64,000 nucleotides of DNA from assembly GCA_028386065.3 (NCBI GenBank), contig JAKUCV010006264.1, positions 1-64,000 on the forward strand. Reading direction: 5' to 3'. How positions within the stretch are numbered: the stretch's first letter is position 1; every line of letters starts with the position of its first letter. Below, one piece after another: positions 42,859 to 54,507 of this stretch. The notes beneath the pieces are model-generated. The model had not been told where the DNA came from, made no database searches, and worked only from the letters and a program-made list of their open reading frames with translations. The position numbers and the translations under genes are program-made. This DNA is from Turnera subulata. Its lineage: Eukaryota > Streptophyta > Magnoliopsida > Malpighiales > Passifloraceae.

Positions 42859-45016
42859 TGATGAGTGTGAAATATGCATAGTTTTAGGCATGATATTAGA
42901 GATAAATTGCTCATATTTCACTACGATCATACGCCTCCCTATGCACTATTTCATCAAATTTCCAATAATTCCACCCCTTACTGCATAATTAGTGATTTCA
43001 GGTGCATTTCGACCAATTCGGGAGGATTTCATTGCATTTGAAGAAACAGCCTCTATTACAGCATGAGCCTGTTTCGGATCACAGTATGAGCCTGTCTCTG
43101 ACCACACCCTGAGCCTGTCCCTGAGGCTGTTGTTCACTGAAATTTCAATTGGGGGCGGCAAACCATCTTCAAATCACAAGATTTCCACTAAGACTCACAG
43201 CCCTCGCCTCTATCCAAAGAGAACTTATGACGTTTCATCATCTACAGAAGAGGCTGAAATCGATTGGAGAAGGAAGTCGAAGGAGGACTGCAAATAGACC
43301 ATGCACAGGCTCAGCCTGTGTCTCGACAGCCTCAGCCTGTGCATCTTGCATAACCCAAAAATTGCAAGAGAAATATAAAATTACACCACTTGCACCACTT
43401 GCTCCACTAACATAAACAAACATTCTCCTGACGTTCCCAGAGCACTTTCCAGAGGAAAAGGGATAGGTACATGCAACTCAGAGAGAATCCACCGTAAAGA
43501 ATGAATATCCTCTGTAAAGGGTACCTTGGAACTTACAATCCACCAATCAACTTGCTGCCCATCACGCCTATCTGAGACACATGCTGGAAAGCTGACGAAC
43601 CAACATGCCCAAACCCCCATACCTTCCAGCAAGTTGGAAGGAAGAAGAACAGAGGAGCTGCACCTACAAAAGAAGAAGGGGAGAAGTGACGACGATCCCA
43701 TGAATCCAGGGAACAACACATCGATTAAAAACACCCAGAGAATGGCAGAAGTGTTGGGAACAGAGGCAAAAATCCAGTTTCAAGGGGCATACGATTCTAC
43801 AGCTTTTGCTGTAGAAATCGTGCTGCCCCTAGCCTCCAAGTTGTTCTTAACCCAATGCTTTTCCTTGTTTTTGTTGTTCTTGTATTTCTGGGTATGAATT
43901 AAACAACCCCTCTTAGGGTGAAGGGGTACAACATGTCTCTTGTTTTATTGTAATAAACTGCTCTTTACATGTTCTTAACCCGTTTTCTTGTTTGGTTGTT
44001 GCATACTTAATACATGTTTGAGTTGTGGCCAAACCCTCGCATGATTACTGGTAGCTAGGTGAAGGACCGAATGGAGAAACCATAGCTACTGGAACAATAA
44101 CAACCACCCCTTAGTTTTTAGCTTTTGACTAGAGTTAGAAACTAATTGAGGAACTAGCCTCAACACCAATCCTAAACCCCTGTGTATGCGAGAGCATTAG
44201 GAATGTGAGAACCATGGGAGGCACCTGTGAGCGAAAGCAAATGGGTGCAGTATAGGTTGAGAGCACCTGCAAGAACCGATTCTATTAATTGACTCTTTTG
44301 CTGTCAACAGCCTTAGCCTGTACACAGCATAGCCTCAGCCTGAGCCTAGTACAGCCTCAGTCTGTGACAACATAGTCAAGAAGATAACACAATTCCTAAT
44401 TTGATTCTTGATCGACTATTGGGGAGTTTCTTTTAATCATGTAGTAGCCTGGTGAAGGACCGAAAGGAGAAGCCAGGAGTGCCAGACCAACAATAAGTCA
44501 GCCTTCACCCCCCAGCCGTTCGAATGAAGATAGGGAGAGACTGTGGGTATTTAGCATCAACACTAAACTTCACCCTTAAGTGAACGTCTATTCTAATGAT
44601 AGGGGGTAGATGGATGCTTAGGGAACTATCAATAAGAACGAAAGCCGTTAATAGTACACTAGGTTGGGAGCCCTTTCAAGACATTTTATTAGATACAGCC
44701 TCACCCACAGGCTCAGCCTGTGCCTGAGGCTGTTGAGCAATTTAAGGCATAAAACAGGACATGTGAACCTCGGATGCCTAAGACTTCTCTCAATCTGATC
44801 TCTTCCTATTTCAATTCTGCTGTTAGTTTAATTTCTTTGCTTAGTTTATATTTCAATTAGCATACACCCGAAAATCACCTCTTATTGTTCATTTCTAGCC
44901 TAATTTTTCTAATTTGAAGGGTAACAGGCTCAACCCAGTCCCTGTGGATACGACCTTGACAAGTACTACAACAACCCTGCGCACTTGCAGGAGCCCGTTG
45001 CGGATAGACGACATCA
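42859..45016 (+). mobile_element. 3' LTR of element D (D3)
   Basis: TGATGAGTGTGAAATATGC... to ...AGACGACATCA, about 2.16 kb, homologous to D4 (56545-58668, reverse). Contains inverted ACAGGCT/AGCCTGT words at 43047-43135, 43302-43348, 44310-44365 and 44695-44735. An antisense open frame (43381-43734) has counterparts in D1 and D4. Confidence 0.88.
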
Positions 45017-45374
45017 GTCACACATTACAAGGTACTTAGGGGAAACATCTACGATTCCTATATGCAAGGGTATGCAGCTGGTTTTGGGGCATAGACCGTA
45101 GCTAGAGAATCCCACGGCCGGAGTTGCGTTGAAATCCATCCCAGCGAACGGCGATTGAGGCTTTCGACCAAAAGGCATAGGTCATGATCTCCTATACGAC
45201 CCGATTTAACACAATCTTAAAGTGTAGGGCATAGCATACAATATATATACATAATGAAAAATGCATTGCGGAGGCTGATGACAAAGAACAACTATGAACA
45301 AAATACACATTGGAGTGGCATCCTAGAATCCTGTTCGTCCCGTTTTCTCCATCACAAAGGAAGTAAAACTTTTC

Positions 45375-45392
45375 TCCCCAGTGGAATCGCCA
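45375..45392 (-). other. Primer-binding site, tRNA-Arg type (element F)
   Basis: TGGCGATTCCACTGGGGA on the minus strand. It fits the complement of plant tRNA-Arg(ACG) 3' end (TGGCGACTCCGCTGGGGA) with two transitions. Confidence 0.75.
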
Positions 45393-46079
45393 GCTTTCTG
45401 TGAGCACCGAAACCTCTGGCCAAGTTGGCGGGATATCACCTCGTGACCGTGGCTTAAGAACGATGGCCTACAATTCGTGATGTTTCATATGAACTAGCTT
45501 AGCTTAAGTGGAGGGAACCGATTCGATGTAGGCTAAGCAGAATATGCATGCACGGTGTTCGCACTTCGGCTAAGTTCATTCACAGAAGTTGCCAGAAATC
45601 CGAACAAACTCACTGAAGTAGTGGGCACACACTATTCTTGGTGTTCTCTTGTTTGTCCTCTGAACACGGAGTCGCCACCCGAATTTATTAAGTGAAAATT
45701 TGAGGAAACCCCGTTGTTGACTCCGGATAATTCACTGATCTCGAAACCAAGAGAAGGGTCCGGGGATTCGTTTATCACTGACTACCATCTTTACCAAGAC
45801 AATACCGGTAATATTAGAAGCCAAACAAATGTGTACAGTTCATAGTTGGAGCAAGTACCTCATATAAACAAACAAAACATACAAACAAATACGAAATAAA
45901 ACACACAATATTCACATATTTGAGCTTGCGCCTCATCCACTTGAGATTGCCTACATGACCCCCCACATTGGGTTCAAAACTCTCGTAGTTCTTCCCGAAA
46001 GGGAACCCCTATCGTCTGACCAAACGGCAAAATCTCCTCAAAGTCCTGGGTGACCACCTCAGGACACATTATCAAAACT

Positions 46080-46880
46080 TTTCATTATTTTTATCGAAAG
46101 GCCCTATTCCTTTAGATTCACAAAAAAAAAACAAATATCAAAATGCCCCATTCCTTTAGATTTTGGTGATTAAGGGCCCCATTCCCTCAAACATACAAAA
46201 CATCTTTTGATTTAAAAATATCCAAAGGCCTCATTCCTCTGGATTTTGGTGGTTAGGGCCTCCATTCCCTCGTACACATAATACATCTTTTGATTAAAAA
46301 ATATCCAAAGACCCCATTCTTCTGGATTTTTATGGTTAAGGAACCCATTCTCTCAAATACACAAAATATTTTTTTATTTAAAAATATCCAAAGGACCCAT
46401 TCCCTTAGATTTTGGTGAAGGGTCCCATTCCTTTAAACCTATAAAACATCTTTTGAGTTGAAAATATCCAAAGGCCTCATTTCTTAGAATTTTGGTGATT
46501 AAAAGCATCTCTTTTCCTTAAACAAAAATCATATTTTGTAAATAGAATTTAAAAGTCTCATTCGCTTAGAATTTAGTGATTTAAAGGATCCCATTCCCTT
46601 AAAAACAAGACATCTTTTCCTTGAAGATCCAAATGTCTCATTCCTTTAGGTTTTAAAAAATTCCATTTCCTTAAACACAAACAAAAACATCTTTTCTTTG
46701 AAGAATCTAAAGCTCTCATTCCTTTTGATTTTAGTGATTAAAGGATCCCATTTCCTTAAACACAAAAAAAATATATTTTATTTGAAGTATCTAAATGTCT
46801 CATTCCTGTAGATTTTGGTGACCAAAGGGTCCCATTTCCTAAAAACAAAAATTATTTTTTTTTCTTTGGAGAGTATGGGT
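46080..46880. repeat. Minisatellite of ~80-85-bp units in the F LTR
   Basis: Units built as ATCCAAAGG-CCCATTCCTTTAGATTTTGGTGATTA-...-CATCTTTTGATT. The start word TCCAAAG(G) recurs at 46221, 46304, 46387 and 46467, giving spacings of 83, 83 and 80. More degenerate units extend to about 46880. Confidence 0.85.
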
Positions 46881-46915
46881 GTACACACCTGAATTCATTA
46901 CTTGAATTGAGTGTG

Positions 46916-48235
46916 TGTAACACCCAAATTTGACCAACGAATTATCTACGAAAATTGGAATTTAAACATACTTGAGCTTCGGATGATAAGATAATTCAAT
47001 CCTAGGAAGAAGACATGTTGAGAATTTAATCTAGAAGAAATAATATATTTTGGTAAATTGGACCCTTATGTATTTGAATACTAGGATTAATGAGATGATT
47101 TAATCTTAAGGTAAAATATATATCAAGGTTTATTTATACTAAAATATGTTTTATTTCATTGCTTGGGCCTTTTATTTGTGTTTAACCCGATTATATTGAG
47201 ATGATTTATTTTTGGGTTAATGATAGGTTTGAGAGCCAAGTTAATGGATTCTCCAGAGTTTAATTAGCCTATAAACACTTTACTTGCAGACTAATTTCGG
47301 TTCTGATTTTTGTTGAAAATCAGGATCAAATCACCCTTTAGTTAGTAAATGTGTTTTCAGTATGATTTTGCTTAAAATGGGTGTTAATGTGTAATCAATC
47401 AGTTACGGAATGATTGAGAGGAGTAATAATCAAGTAATGGAGTGATTCTAGGTTGATTAGGGGATGATTACGCAGTAGGATCAAAAAAAAGCTGAATTAG
47501 GGGGATTGGGGTTCGAAAAAAGGAAAGAACGAGCGATACGCGGGGTGACCAGCGGTCCTCTCGCGACGACCGCCAGGTGCCAGCAGACATCCACACATGA
47601 CCACCGGCCTTGGAGGTCATCCAATAGATGACCGCCGACAGTGGCGGTCATCATTGCCCAGATTCTCCGATTTTCCCTATTTTTGTTGCTATTTTGATCC
47701 TACGCAGGTTTGGACCAGATTTTCGGGCATAATCTTCAAAATTAAGCAGGGGTACAAGAGGTAACACTAAACCCTTTTTGGTTTATTTTTGCTGACTGTA
47801 TAAGGATGCTTTTGATGATGTAAGTGGCGACTTAATGCCATGTTTAGAACTACGTGGCTTTGACCCTGGTCACTCGGGTATGTAGGTAGTCTCGATTTTA
47901 CAACGGGATGCAAGCCAATTCTTCTTCTCCTCCCCCTTCTTTTTGTTTTCCACGTTTGTACACCTGCACAAGGCACACTTGTACTCTTCAATTGCACAAG
48001 GTTTCGACCCAACATGGATGGGTGTCTAAAACCTTCCCATCCATGATGAACCCCCGATCCCATGTCTTTGGTTCGCTAAGATCATGTTGCGTAATGGAGT
48101 CATACAAAAGTTTTTCCCAAACTTTGTCCTTAATAAAATTTCGGTGGCGACTCCATTGACATGGGATTTACCAGAGGAAGAAGGTGAAAAGGAATAGGTG
48201 AGAAGGCCCAAGTGATTTTGGGTAGGAATCTCACA
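46916..48235 (+). mobile_element. 5' LTR of family C2 (Tat/Ogre-like)
   Basis: TGTAACACCCAAATTTGACC... to ...GGAATCTCACA, followed two bases later by a primer site. Homologous to 49419-50995 but with about 270 bp missing near 47755, which removes the TATA region. Contains the GGTCATCC/GATGACCGCC words at 47534-47660. Confidence 0.85.
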
Positions 48236-48237
48236 GT

Positions 48238-48255
48238 TGGCAACTCCGCTGGGGA
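48238..48255 (+). other. Primer-binding site, tRNA-Arg type (C2)
   Basis: TGGCAACTCCGCTGGGGA. One G-to-A change from the complement of tRNA-Arg(ACG). The identical site occurs in C3. Confidence 0.85.
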
Positions 48256-48745
48256 AGTAGTGGGTTTAAGAAACCTTGTGCAATCGTTTTGTGTGCCTTT
48301 TCACTTGTCATCATAAGTTCCTCGCTTTCTTGATGATTGATGTGAAGCTTTTACCGTAAGAGGACGCGAGAATCCAAGTCCACCACATGCTTTCTTTAAC
48401 CGATGGCAGCTTCAGTGAACTCGTTTCTCGCTGCTTAGCAATGATGGGGATTAATGGGCCATGGACCTCATGCGATATCCACTATCACATGTAAGTAGGT
48501 CAACCTATTCCCTATCGGCAATCTTTAGCCCCCAACCAACTGCATGCCCTGAGCATCTCATGCATATTTAATCAATAAGTGGTACGTGCTTTTCGGTGAT
48601 TATTGTTGTGAATTCAAGTAATTGTAAATAGAGTGCCCTCTTTCATTTGTACATACCTGAATAGAAAACCATCAAAAAAATGTGAGTCAGGAAGCCTCTT
48701 GGGTACCGGGAACCCTGACACCTACGATCCAAATACTAGAGCAAG
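48256..48745 (+). other. Leader of element C2
   Basis: Non-coding stretch between primer site and gag. The equivalent in C3 is 51016-51494 and is clearly homologous (for example CCATTTCTCA-GCTTAGCAATGATGGGGATTAA). Packaging signals would be expected here. Confidence 0.6.
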
Positions 48746-49418
48746 ATGAGTGAGGGCAACGTTGCTAAGACCAATGTGGCTGCGGAATCCTAGGATCTGC
48801 TGAAGGATCCAAATGTCAGAAATACACTATGAGCCTTGAAGAAATTGAAGATGGTGTCCCCTAGGGGTGACGGGGGACAAGTCTCAAAACCAGGCATTGA
48901 GAATAATGTGGTGGTCGTTCAGGAGGATGACTCGGTGACACAGGAATCCAAAGGAGATGGGGAGAGGCTTAGAAGAGTGGAGGAATTACTGAAAGCCATA
49001 AAGAGGAAAGAGGATGATTGGAACTTGGAACGTATATCTTTGTTCCCTGAAGCCCGCCTTCGTGAAAAGTTTAAGAAGTCGGACAACGAGAAGTTCAATG
49101 GAATGGGATGTCCAACAACTCATCTGAAGATATATGTTAAGATACTACAACCTATAGGGATCGGGCCAGGGTTGATGGCCCAATTGCTTTAAAGAACTTT
49201 ATTGGGAGCAGCCCTAAAGTGGTTCATGACTTTGGATGAGAGAAAAGTGAGCAAATGGGAGGACTTCTGCAAAAAGTTCTTGAACCAATATAGCTACAAC
49301 ACCGAAGTGGATGTGACCAAGAGGGATCCCGAGACAACCAAACAGGTGGCCCAAGAGACATTCTCACCCTTTATCACGAGGTGGCGTAGCAAGGCATCAT
49401 TAATGGTGAACCGACCTC
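48746..49418 (+). pseudogene. Tat/Ogre-like gag of C2, cut by C3
   Basis: Starts MSEGNVAKTNVAAES at 48746 with two early stops, then runs open from 48836: basic/acidic helix (ERLRRVEELLKAIKRKEDD), then the gag domain (FKKSDNEKFNGMGCPTTHLKIYV...LLGAALKWFMTLDERKVSKWEDFCKKFLNQY). A further stop is at 49190. It breaks at VNRPL where the C3 LTR begins. Gag would form the particle. Confidence 0.85.
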
Positions 49419-50995
49419 TGTGAACACCCAAATTTGACCCATGAATATTTTACTAAAAGTGGATTCCAAACATGCTCAAACTTTAGGTTAATCAGATGAT
49501 TTGATTTTGAGTTAAGGCATGATAAGAATTTAATTTAGTAGAATTAATGTATTTTGATAATCTAAACCTTTGTGCACTTAAACCTTAGGATTAATGAGAT
49601 GATTTAATCTTAGGGTAAAACATATAATAAGGTTTATTTACATTAAAATACGTTCCATTTTATTGCTTGGGCTCTTTTAGTTGTTTTTAACCCAATTATA
49701 TTGAGATGATTATTTTTTTGGGTTAGAAATGGGTTTAAGGGTCCAAGTTAATGAATTCTCCAAAGTTTATCTAGCCCATTAACACATTTCTTGTAGGCTA
49801 TTTTTAGCTTTGTTTTTTGTGGAAAATCAGAGTTAAATTATCATTTAAGTAGATTTTTGTATTTTTGATATGATTTTGCTTAAAATGGGTATTAATGTGT
49901 AATCAATCAATCTTGGAATGATTTAAGGGGGTGAGGAACAAGTAATTGAGTGATTCTAGGTTAATTAGGGGTTAATTACACGGTAGGATCAAGTTAGAGC
50001 TGAATTAGGGGGATTGGGGGTCAGAAAAGGAAAGAACGAGTGATACGCAGGGTAACCGGCGGTTCTCTCGCGACAACCGCCGGCACCTGGCGGTCAACCT
50101 CACATGACCGCCGGCACTGGGGGTCATAGGTGCCCAGAACCCCCAATTTCCTCCAATTTTGTTTCTAATTCGATCCTATGCGGTTTTTGACCAAATTTTC
50201 GGGCATAAGAAGACCATTAAGCAGGTCCATGCCCCTAGACTTCCCAGAGCACTATAAATAGGACTCCTAACACACATTTCAAGGACACACAATCTTTCTC
50301 ACACATACACCCATAAGCCTTGAGTGCTTGGAGAAACTCTACCTCTCTAAGTCTATAGATACATTATTAGGCAGAAACTTTGGAGGAATTTCGTGGGAGG
50401 CATCAACAGTAGTCCAGCATGGAAAAGTCAAGAAGAGGATCAACCATTGAGCTTAGAAATGGAAATAAGGTGGGTGTAGAAGTCAACCCATTGCAAGGAG
50501 CTAGAGGAGGGCTACAGTAGGTAACACTAAACCTTGTTTTGGTTGATCTTTGTTGATTACATGCTGATGCTTTTGTTGATGTAATTGGCCGATTTGTGCC
50601 ATGTTCAAAAGTACATGGCTTTGACCCCAGTCACTCGGGTACGTAGGTAGTCTCGGTTTTACACCGAGATGCAAGCCAAATTTTTTTCCTATCCCCCATT
50701 CGTTTACTTTCCTCACTTGCACACTTGCACCAGGCACACTTGCATTTTGCAATTGCACATAGTTTCGACCCAACACGGATGGGTGCCTAACACCTTTCCA
50801 TCCGTGACAAACCCCCGATCCCATGACCTTGGTTCGCCATGACCATGTAGCATAAAGGAGTCACATTAAGGTTTTTCCCAAGTTTTGTCCTTAATAAAAT
50901 TTGGATGGCGACTCCAATGTTATGGGATTGACTCGAGGAAGAAGGTGAAAGGATTAGATGAATTGGCCCAAGTGATCTTGGATCAGGTATTCACA
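49419..50995 (+). mobile_element. 5' LTR of family C3 (Tat/Ogre-like)
   Basis: TGTGAACACCCAAATTTGACC... to ...CAGGTATTCACA. It lies inside the gag of C2. Contains the hairpin words at 50049-50130 and an intact TATAAATA at 50253-50260. Confidence 0.87.
50253..50260 (+). promoter_or_regulatory. TATA box in the C3 LTR
   Basis: TATAAATA in CACTATAAATAGGACTCC, about 125-200 bp downstream of the hairpin words. C1 has TGTAAATA at the same place. RNA start would be near 50285. Confidence 0.65.
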
Positions 50996-50997
50996 GT

Positions 50998-51015
50998 TGG
51001 CAACTCCGCTGGGGA
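50998..51015 (+). other. Primer-binding site, tRNA-Arg type (C3)
   Basis: TGGCAACTCCGCTGGGGA two bases after the LTR end. Confidence 0.85.
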
Positions 51016-51494
51016 AGTAGTGGGTTCAAGAGAATTTGTGCAGTTGTAGAATCTTGTGTGCCTTTTACTTGTCATCATAAGTGCCTTGCATTCATGATGA
51101 TTGATGTGAAGCCTTTACCGTAAGAGGGCAAGGGAATCCAAGTCCACCACAATGCTTTCTTTAAAGATGGCGGCTTGAGTGAACCCATTTCTCAATGTTT
51201 AGCAATGATGGGGATTAATTGGCCTTGGACCTCACGCGATATCCATTATCACATGTGAGTAGGTCAACCTATTCCTTAGCGGCAATCTTTTGGCCCCCAA
51301 CCAGCTGGATACCCTGAGCATCTCATGCATTATGAATCTTTAAGTGGTACGTGCATTTGGGTGTATACTATTGTTGATTCAAGTAATTGTAAATAGAGTG
51401 CCTCCTTCATGACCTTTACCCTAAAAAAGAGAGAGAGTGATCCCCTTGGGTACCTAGAGTTTTGACACCTATCTCCCCTCAATACTAGTGCAAG

Positions 51495-52624
51495 ATAAGT
51501 GAAGATAACACTACCATGACAGATGTGACCATGGAATCCCTGCTCGAAGATCCAATTGTGAGGGATGCATTGATGATGCTCAAGCATAGAACTGCGTCCC
51601 TTGGGAGTAATGGGGGACAGACTTCAAGGCAAAATGGTGATGAGGTAATGACACAAGGCGGTGGCTCGATGATTCGAAGGCCCAAAGAAGATGAGGAAAG
51701 GCTCAGGAGAGTAGAGGAGCTACTGAAAACCATGAAGAGGAAGGAAGATGACTGGAATCTAGATCGCTTATCTTTGTTCCCTGAAGCCCGGTTACCTGAG
51801 AAGTTCAAGATGCCTGACATCGAGAAATTCAATGGAATGGGATGCCCTACAACTCAATTGAAGATCTATGTGTGGATGCTGCAGCCTATGGGAGTAGGAC
51901 CAGAACTGATGGTTCAATTGTTTCAGAGGACTCTGTGGGGGGCAGCTTTGAAGTGGTTCATGTCCTTGGATGAGAGCAGGATCAGTAAATAGGATGACAT
52001 CTACAAGGAGTTTGTGAACCAGTATGGTTATAACACCTAGGTGGATGTGACTAAAAGGGATCTCGAGACAACCAAGCAAGAGCCCGAGGAGACTTTCTCT
52101 GCTTATATCTCGAGATGGCGCGATAAGGCATCGTTAATGGTTAGCAGACCAACCGAGGACGACCAGATACAGATGGTCATCAAGAATTTGCAGCCGGCAT
52201 ATTATGTTCGTACGGTTGGCAATTACTATGCCAATTTCTAAGCCCTTGTTAGGACAGGTATGCAGCTAGAAGACGCCAACAATTCGGGAAAGATCAAGGT
52301 GTCCATGGGCGCATCTGCATTCAGAAGAAGCCCAAATCTGACCCTGGGGAAGAAGTCACCTGGGGTAAATTATGTGACCGCTCAAGCTGGACCTAAACCC
52401 AGAAAGTTTACCCCTTTGCCTATGTCTCTAGGGAGAATGTTCAAGAAATGTGTGGGGGGAGACCTACTACGGCCTCTAGAGCCTAACTCTGACTCACTTG
52501 TTAGAGGAAACCCAAGCAGATATTGTGAGTTCCACCAGATGACGGGGTATACCACTGATGACTGCTTTCAGCTCCACCACAGGATTCAAGATTTGGTGGA
52601 ACAAAAGGAGATATTATTGCCAAG
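51495..52624 (+). pseudogene. Tat/Ogre-like gag of C3, cut by element E
   Basis: Homologous to C2 gag. The ancestral start codon is ATA here (51495), and the next in-frame ATG is at 51516. It continues past the gag domain: TFSAYISRWRDKASLM...NLQPAYYVRTVGNYY, then a basic/proline stretch. The knuckle-like CEFHQMTGYTTDDCFQLHHRIQDL (52530-52600) is typical of Tat-lineage gag, which lacks a standard CCHC. Stops at 51990, 52038 and 52240. It ends at KEILLPS where the E LTR begins at 52625. Pol is not in the window. Confidence 0.87.
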
Positions 52625-54468
52625 TGATGCGTTTTATTTACGCGTGACTTTTTCAAATTTATAATTCTTGATCAATTCACAACACGACAAACAAATAACT
52701 CACGAGTAAATGCAACGATTGTTAACTGCAAGCGCACAATGTACTATGTAGTGTAGTAGTCTAATCAAGGTCGATCCACGGAACAAGGGAAATAAGTACT
52801 ACCTAATGTCACAACTTATGATTATCTAGGCAAATCAAATTAAAGATGGTGTAGGGTGATGTCGACTAGGCTAGAAATAAAATAAATAAATCGCAGACTT
52901 AATCTAAAGGAAAGTTCAATCAACATCTAATGCAATCTAGGAAATCGAGGTTCACACAATTACTATCTAGGTTTATTATGCATGGATGTCGATTACTCCT
53001 ATTGATGTGTGATTATGGGCAATTGTTTCTAATGTCTTAATCCTCAGCTCTCGCATGTTGAATCAAATATTCAGCAAACATTACTACCTAGCTCTCGCAT
53101 AGCCTAGCATCAATACTAAACTCATTAAGCACAAAACAATTAATAAAGCCCTAAGAAACTATCAGCTCTCGCTTATTTTAGCATCAATCAATCTAAGTTC
53201 TTCTAGGTATCATCATATAAATTACGCAGCTCTCGCATGTTGCAATCAATAAGAATCAATCCAAAGTAGATAATAAATTCGGCACACACAGATTGAACAA
53301 TCAACACAATCAATTGAATAAACATCAATTCATATACAATAATACCATAGAAGTAATTGGCTACATTCCTAATCCTAGATTAGAGAACTAGTTCATCATA
53401 ATAAAATAGCAAATCATCAAAATCTCACAAGAATTCATCAAGTAAACAAATGGACAGAAAGAAAATCAAATAAAAGAGAGAGTAGTGAAGTCGGGCAGCC
53501 GATTTGTGTTGGTGATGATGGCGTCGACTTGTGCTCCTCTGGTGACGACTTCTGCTGCAATTGGACTGGTGATTCTGTGACTTTGAACCGTCAAATCTTA
53601 CTGGAAAAATGTTAAATTTTTGTGGGGAATTACCTTTGAAATTGGATGAGAAATTCGGCACCACCTAGAGGATCCAAAAGAGTGAAAACCCTAACCCTAC
53701 TAGTGTGTGTGACCTAATAACTAGCCAATTCGGCAGAGCTTCGCCCTCTGGCTTCTGCCTCCTGAATATGTCGACCTAGGGGGTCCATTTATACTACCTT
53801 TAGCTGCTGGAAGTCGGTGGGGCTCTCCTTCTATGAATGGAAATTGAATTCTTGACTTGCACTCCAAGTTGGACTTTTGCCTATTTTCTGACCCGAAATT
53901 TGCATTCCACTTAACTCCTAGAAGACTTCCGAACTGGGCGTTTGGATCTTCTACAAAATTCTAGATAATGCTCTCAAATTTTGTTCCATAAAAAGAAATC
54001 TTCAATTGGACTTTGGTAGCTCAAGATATCACCGAAACACTCGGCCTGGGTTGGCACAGAAAAATCTGCATTCTAGGCTAGATTAAAATAATTGCTGCTC
54101 CATATAGACATGTCCAAAAATTATAAAATTTAATCCCTAGAGAGCCCTGTAAGTCTAACTTTGTCTCCAATTAGTCTCACTTAATTTTGATACCTAGAAC
54201 TCTCGAAATCTTCTAAATAGTCGGCTGTGCTCACTGTAGAAAGTTTCCTAAATTTGGCCTGGTTTCCAAACTTGGCTAAAAAGCTTCCATTCTTCAATAA
54301 AAATGACAAATTCCTGATAAAAACACTTAATCAGCAAAATTGAAGTACTAATTGACATGATGCATGAAAACACACAATAATATAAAGATTATACACATAA
54401 TCGACCAAGAATACACAGTAAAAGCCATTCAAAACCATCATAAAAACACTAACATTTAGATGTTATCA
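52625..54468 (-). mobile_element. 3' LTR of element E
   Basis: Minus strand TGATAACATC... to ...AACGCATCA, about 1.84 kb. The left part matches 63494-64000. It has four copies of CAGCTCTCGCAT-like text (53046, 53092, 53163, 53229), the conserved U5-side module (52725-52795) and a TATAAATGG at about 53787-53795. Confidence 0.87.
53787..53795 (-). promoter_or_regulatory. TATA box in the E LTR
   Basis: TATAAATGG on the minus strand within GTAGTATAAATGGACCCCC, about 680 bp from the LTR start, which is a plausible U3/R position. Confidence 0.5.
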
Positions 54469-54507
54469 AATCTCCTCAAACTTAAACTTTGCTTGTCCTC
54501 GAGCAAA
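54469..54507 (-). other. Hairpin and terminal polypurine tract (element E)
   Basis: Minus strand TTTGCTCG-AGGA-CAAGCAAA (one mismatch in the 8-bp stem), then GTTTAAGTTTGAGGAGATT up to the LTR. Confidence 0.75.

Larger units (their letters stand above)
39778..45016 (+). mobile_element. Element D (copy D2/D3): coding-free Athila-like element
   Basis: Partial 5' LTR (39778-40863), tRNA-Asp primer site (40870-40886), about 2 kb interior without any coding signal, hairpin and polypurine tract (42819-42858), and 3' LTR (42859-45016). The LTRs match where both exist. It must depend on proteins from another element. The 5' end was displaced by B2. Confidence 0.85.
45017..46915 (-). mobile_element. 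Element F: Tat/Ogre-like fragment (5' LTR, primer site, leader)
   Basis: On the minus strand: an LTR ending CGGTGCTCACA at 45399, a primer site at 45375-45392, and about 360 bp of leader cut at 45017 by element D. The LTR extends right to at most 46915, where the C2 LTR starts; its far end is not clear. No coding text. Confidence 0.65.

Noticed and set aside
46080..46880. Regular spacing suggesting a CRISPR array
   Set aside because: Units of ~83 bp are similar along their whole length and degenerate, with no repeat-spacer alternation; this is a minisatellite in a plant LTR.
47767..48211. Open frames on both strands in the C2 LTR (and 50501-50824 in C3)
   Set aside because: They recur only because the LTRs are homologous; frames are not the same and carry no domain.
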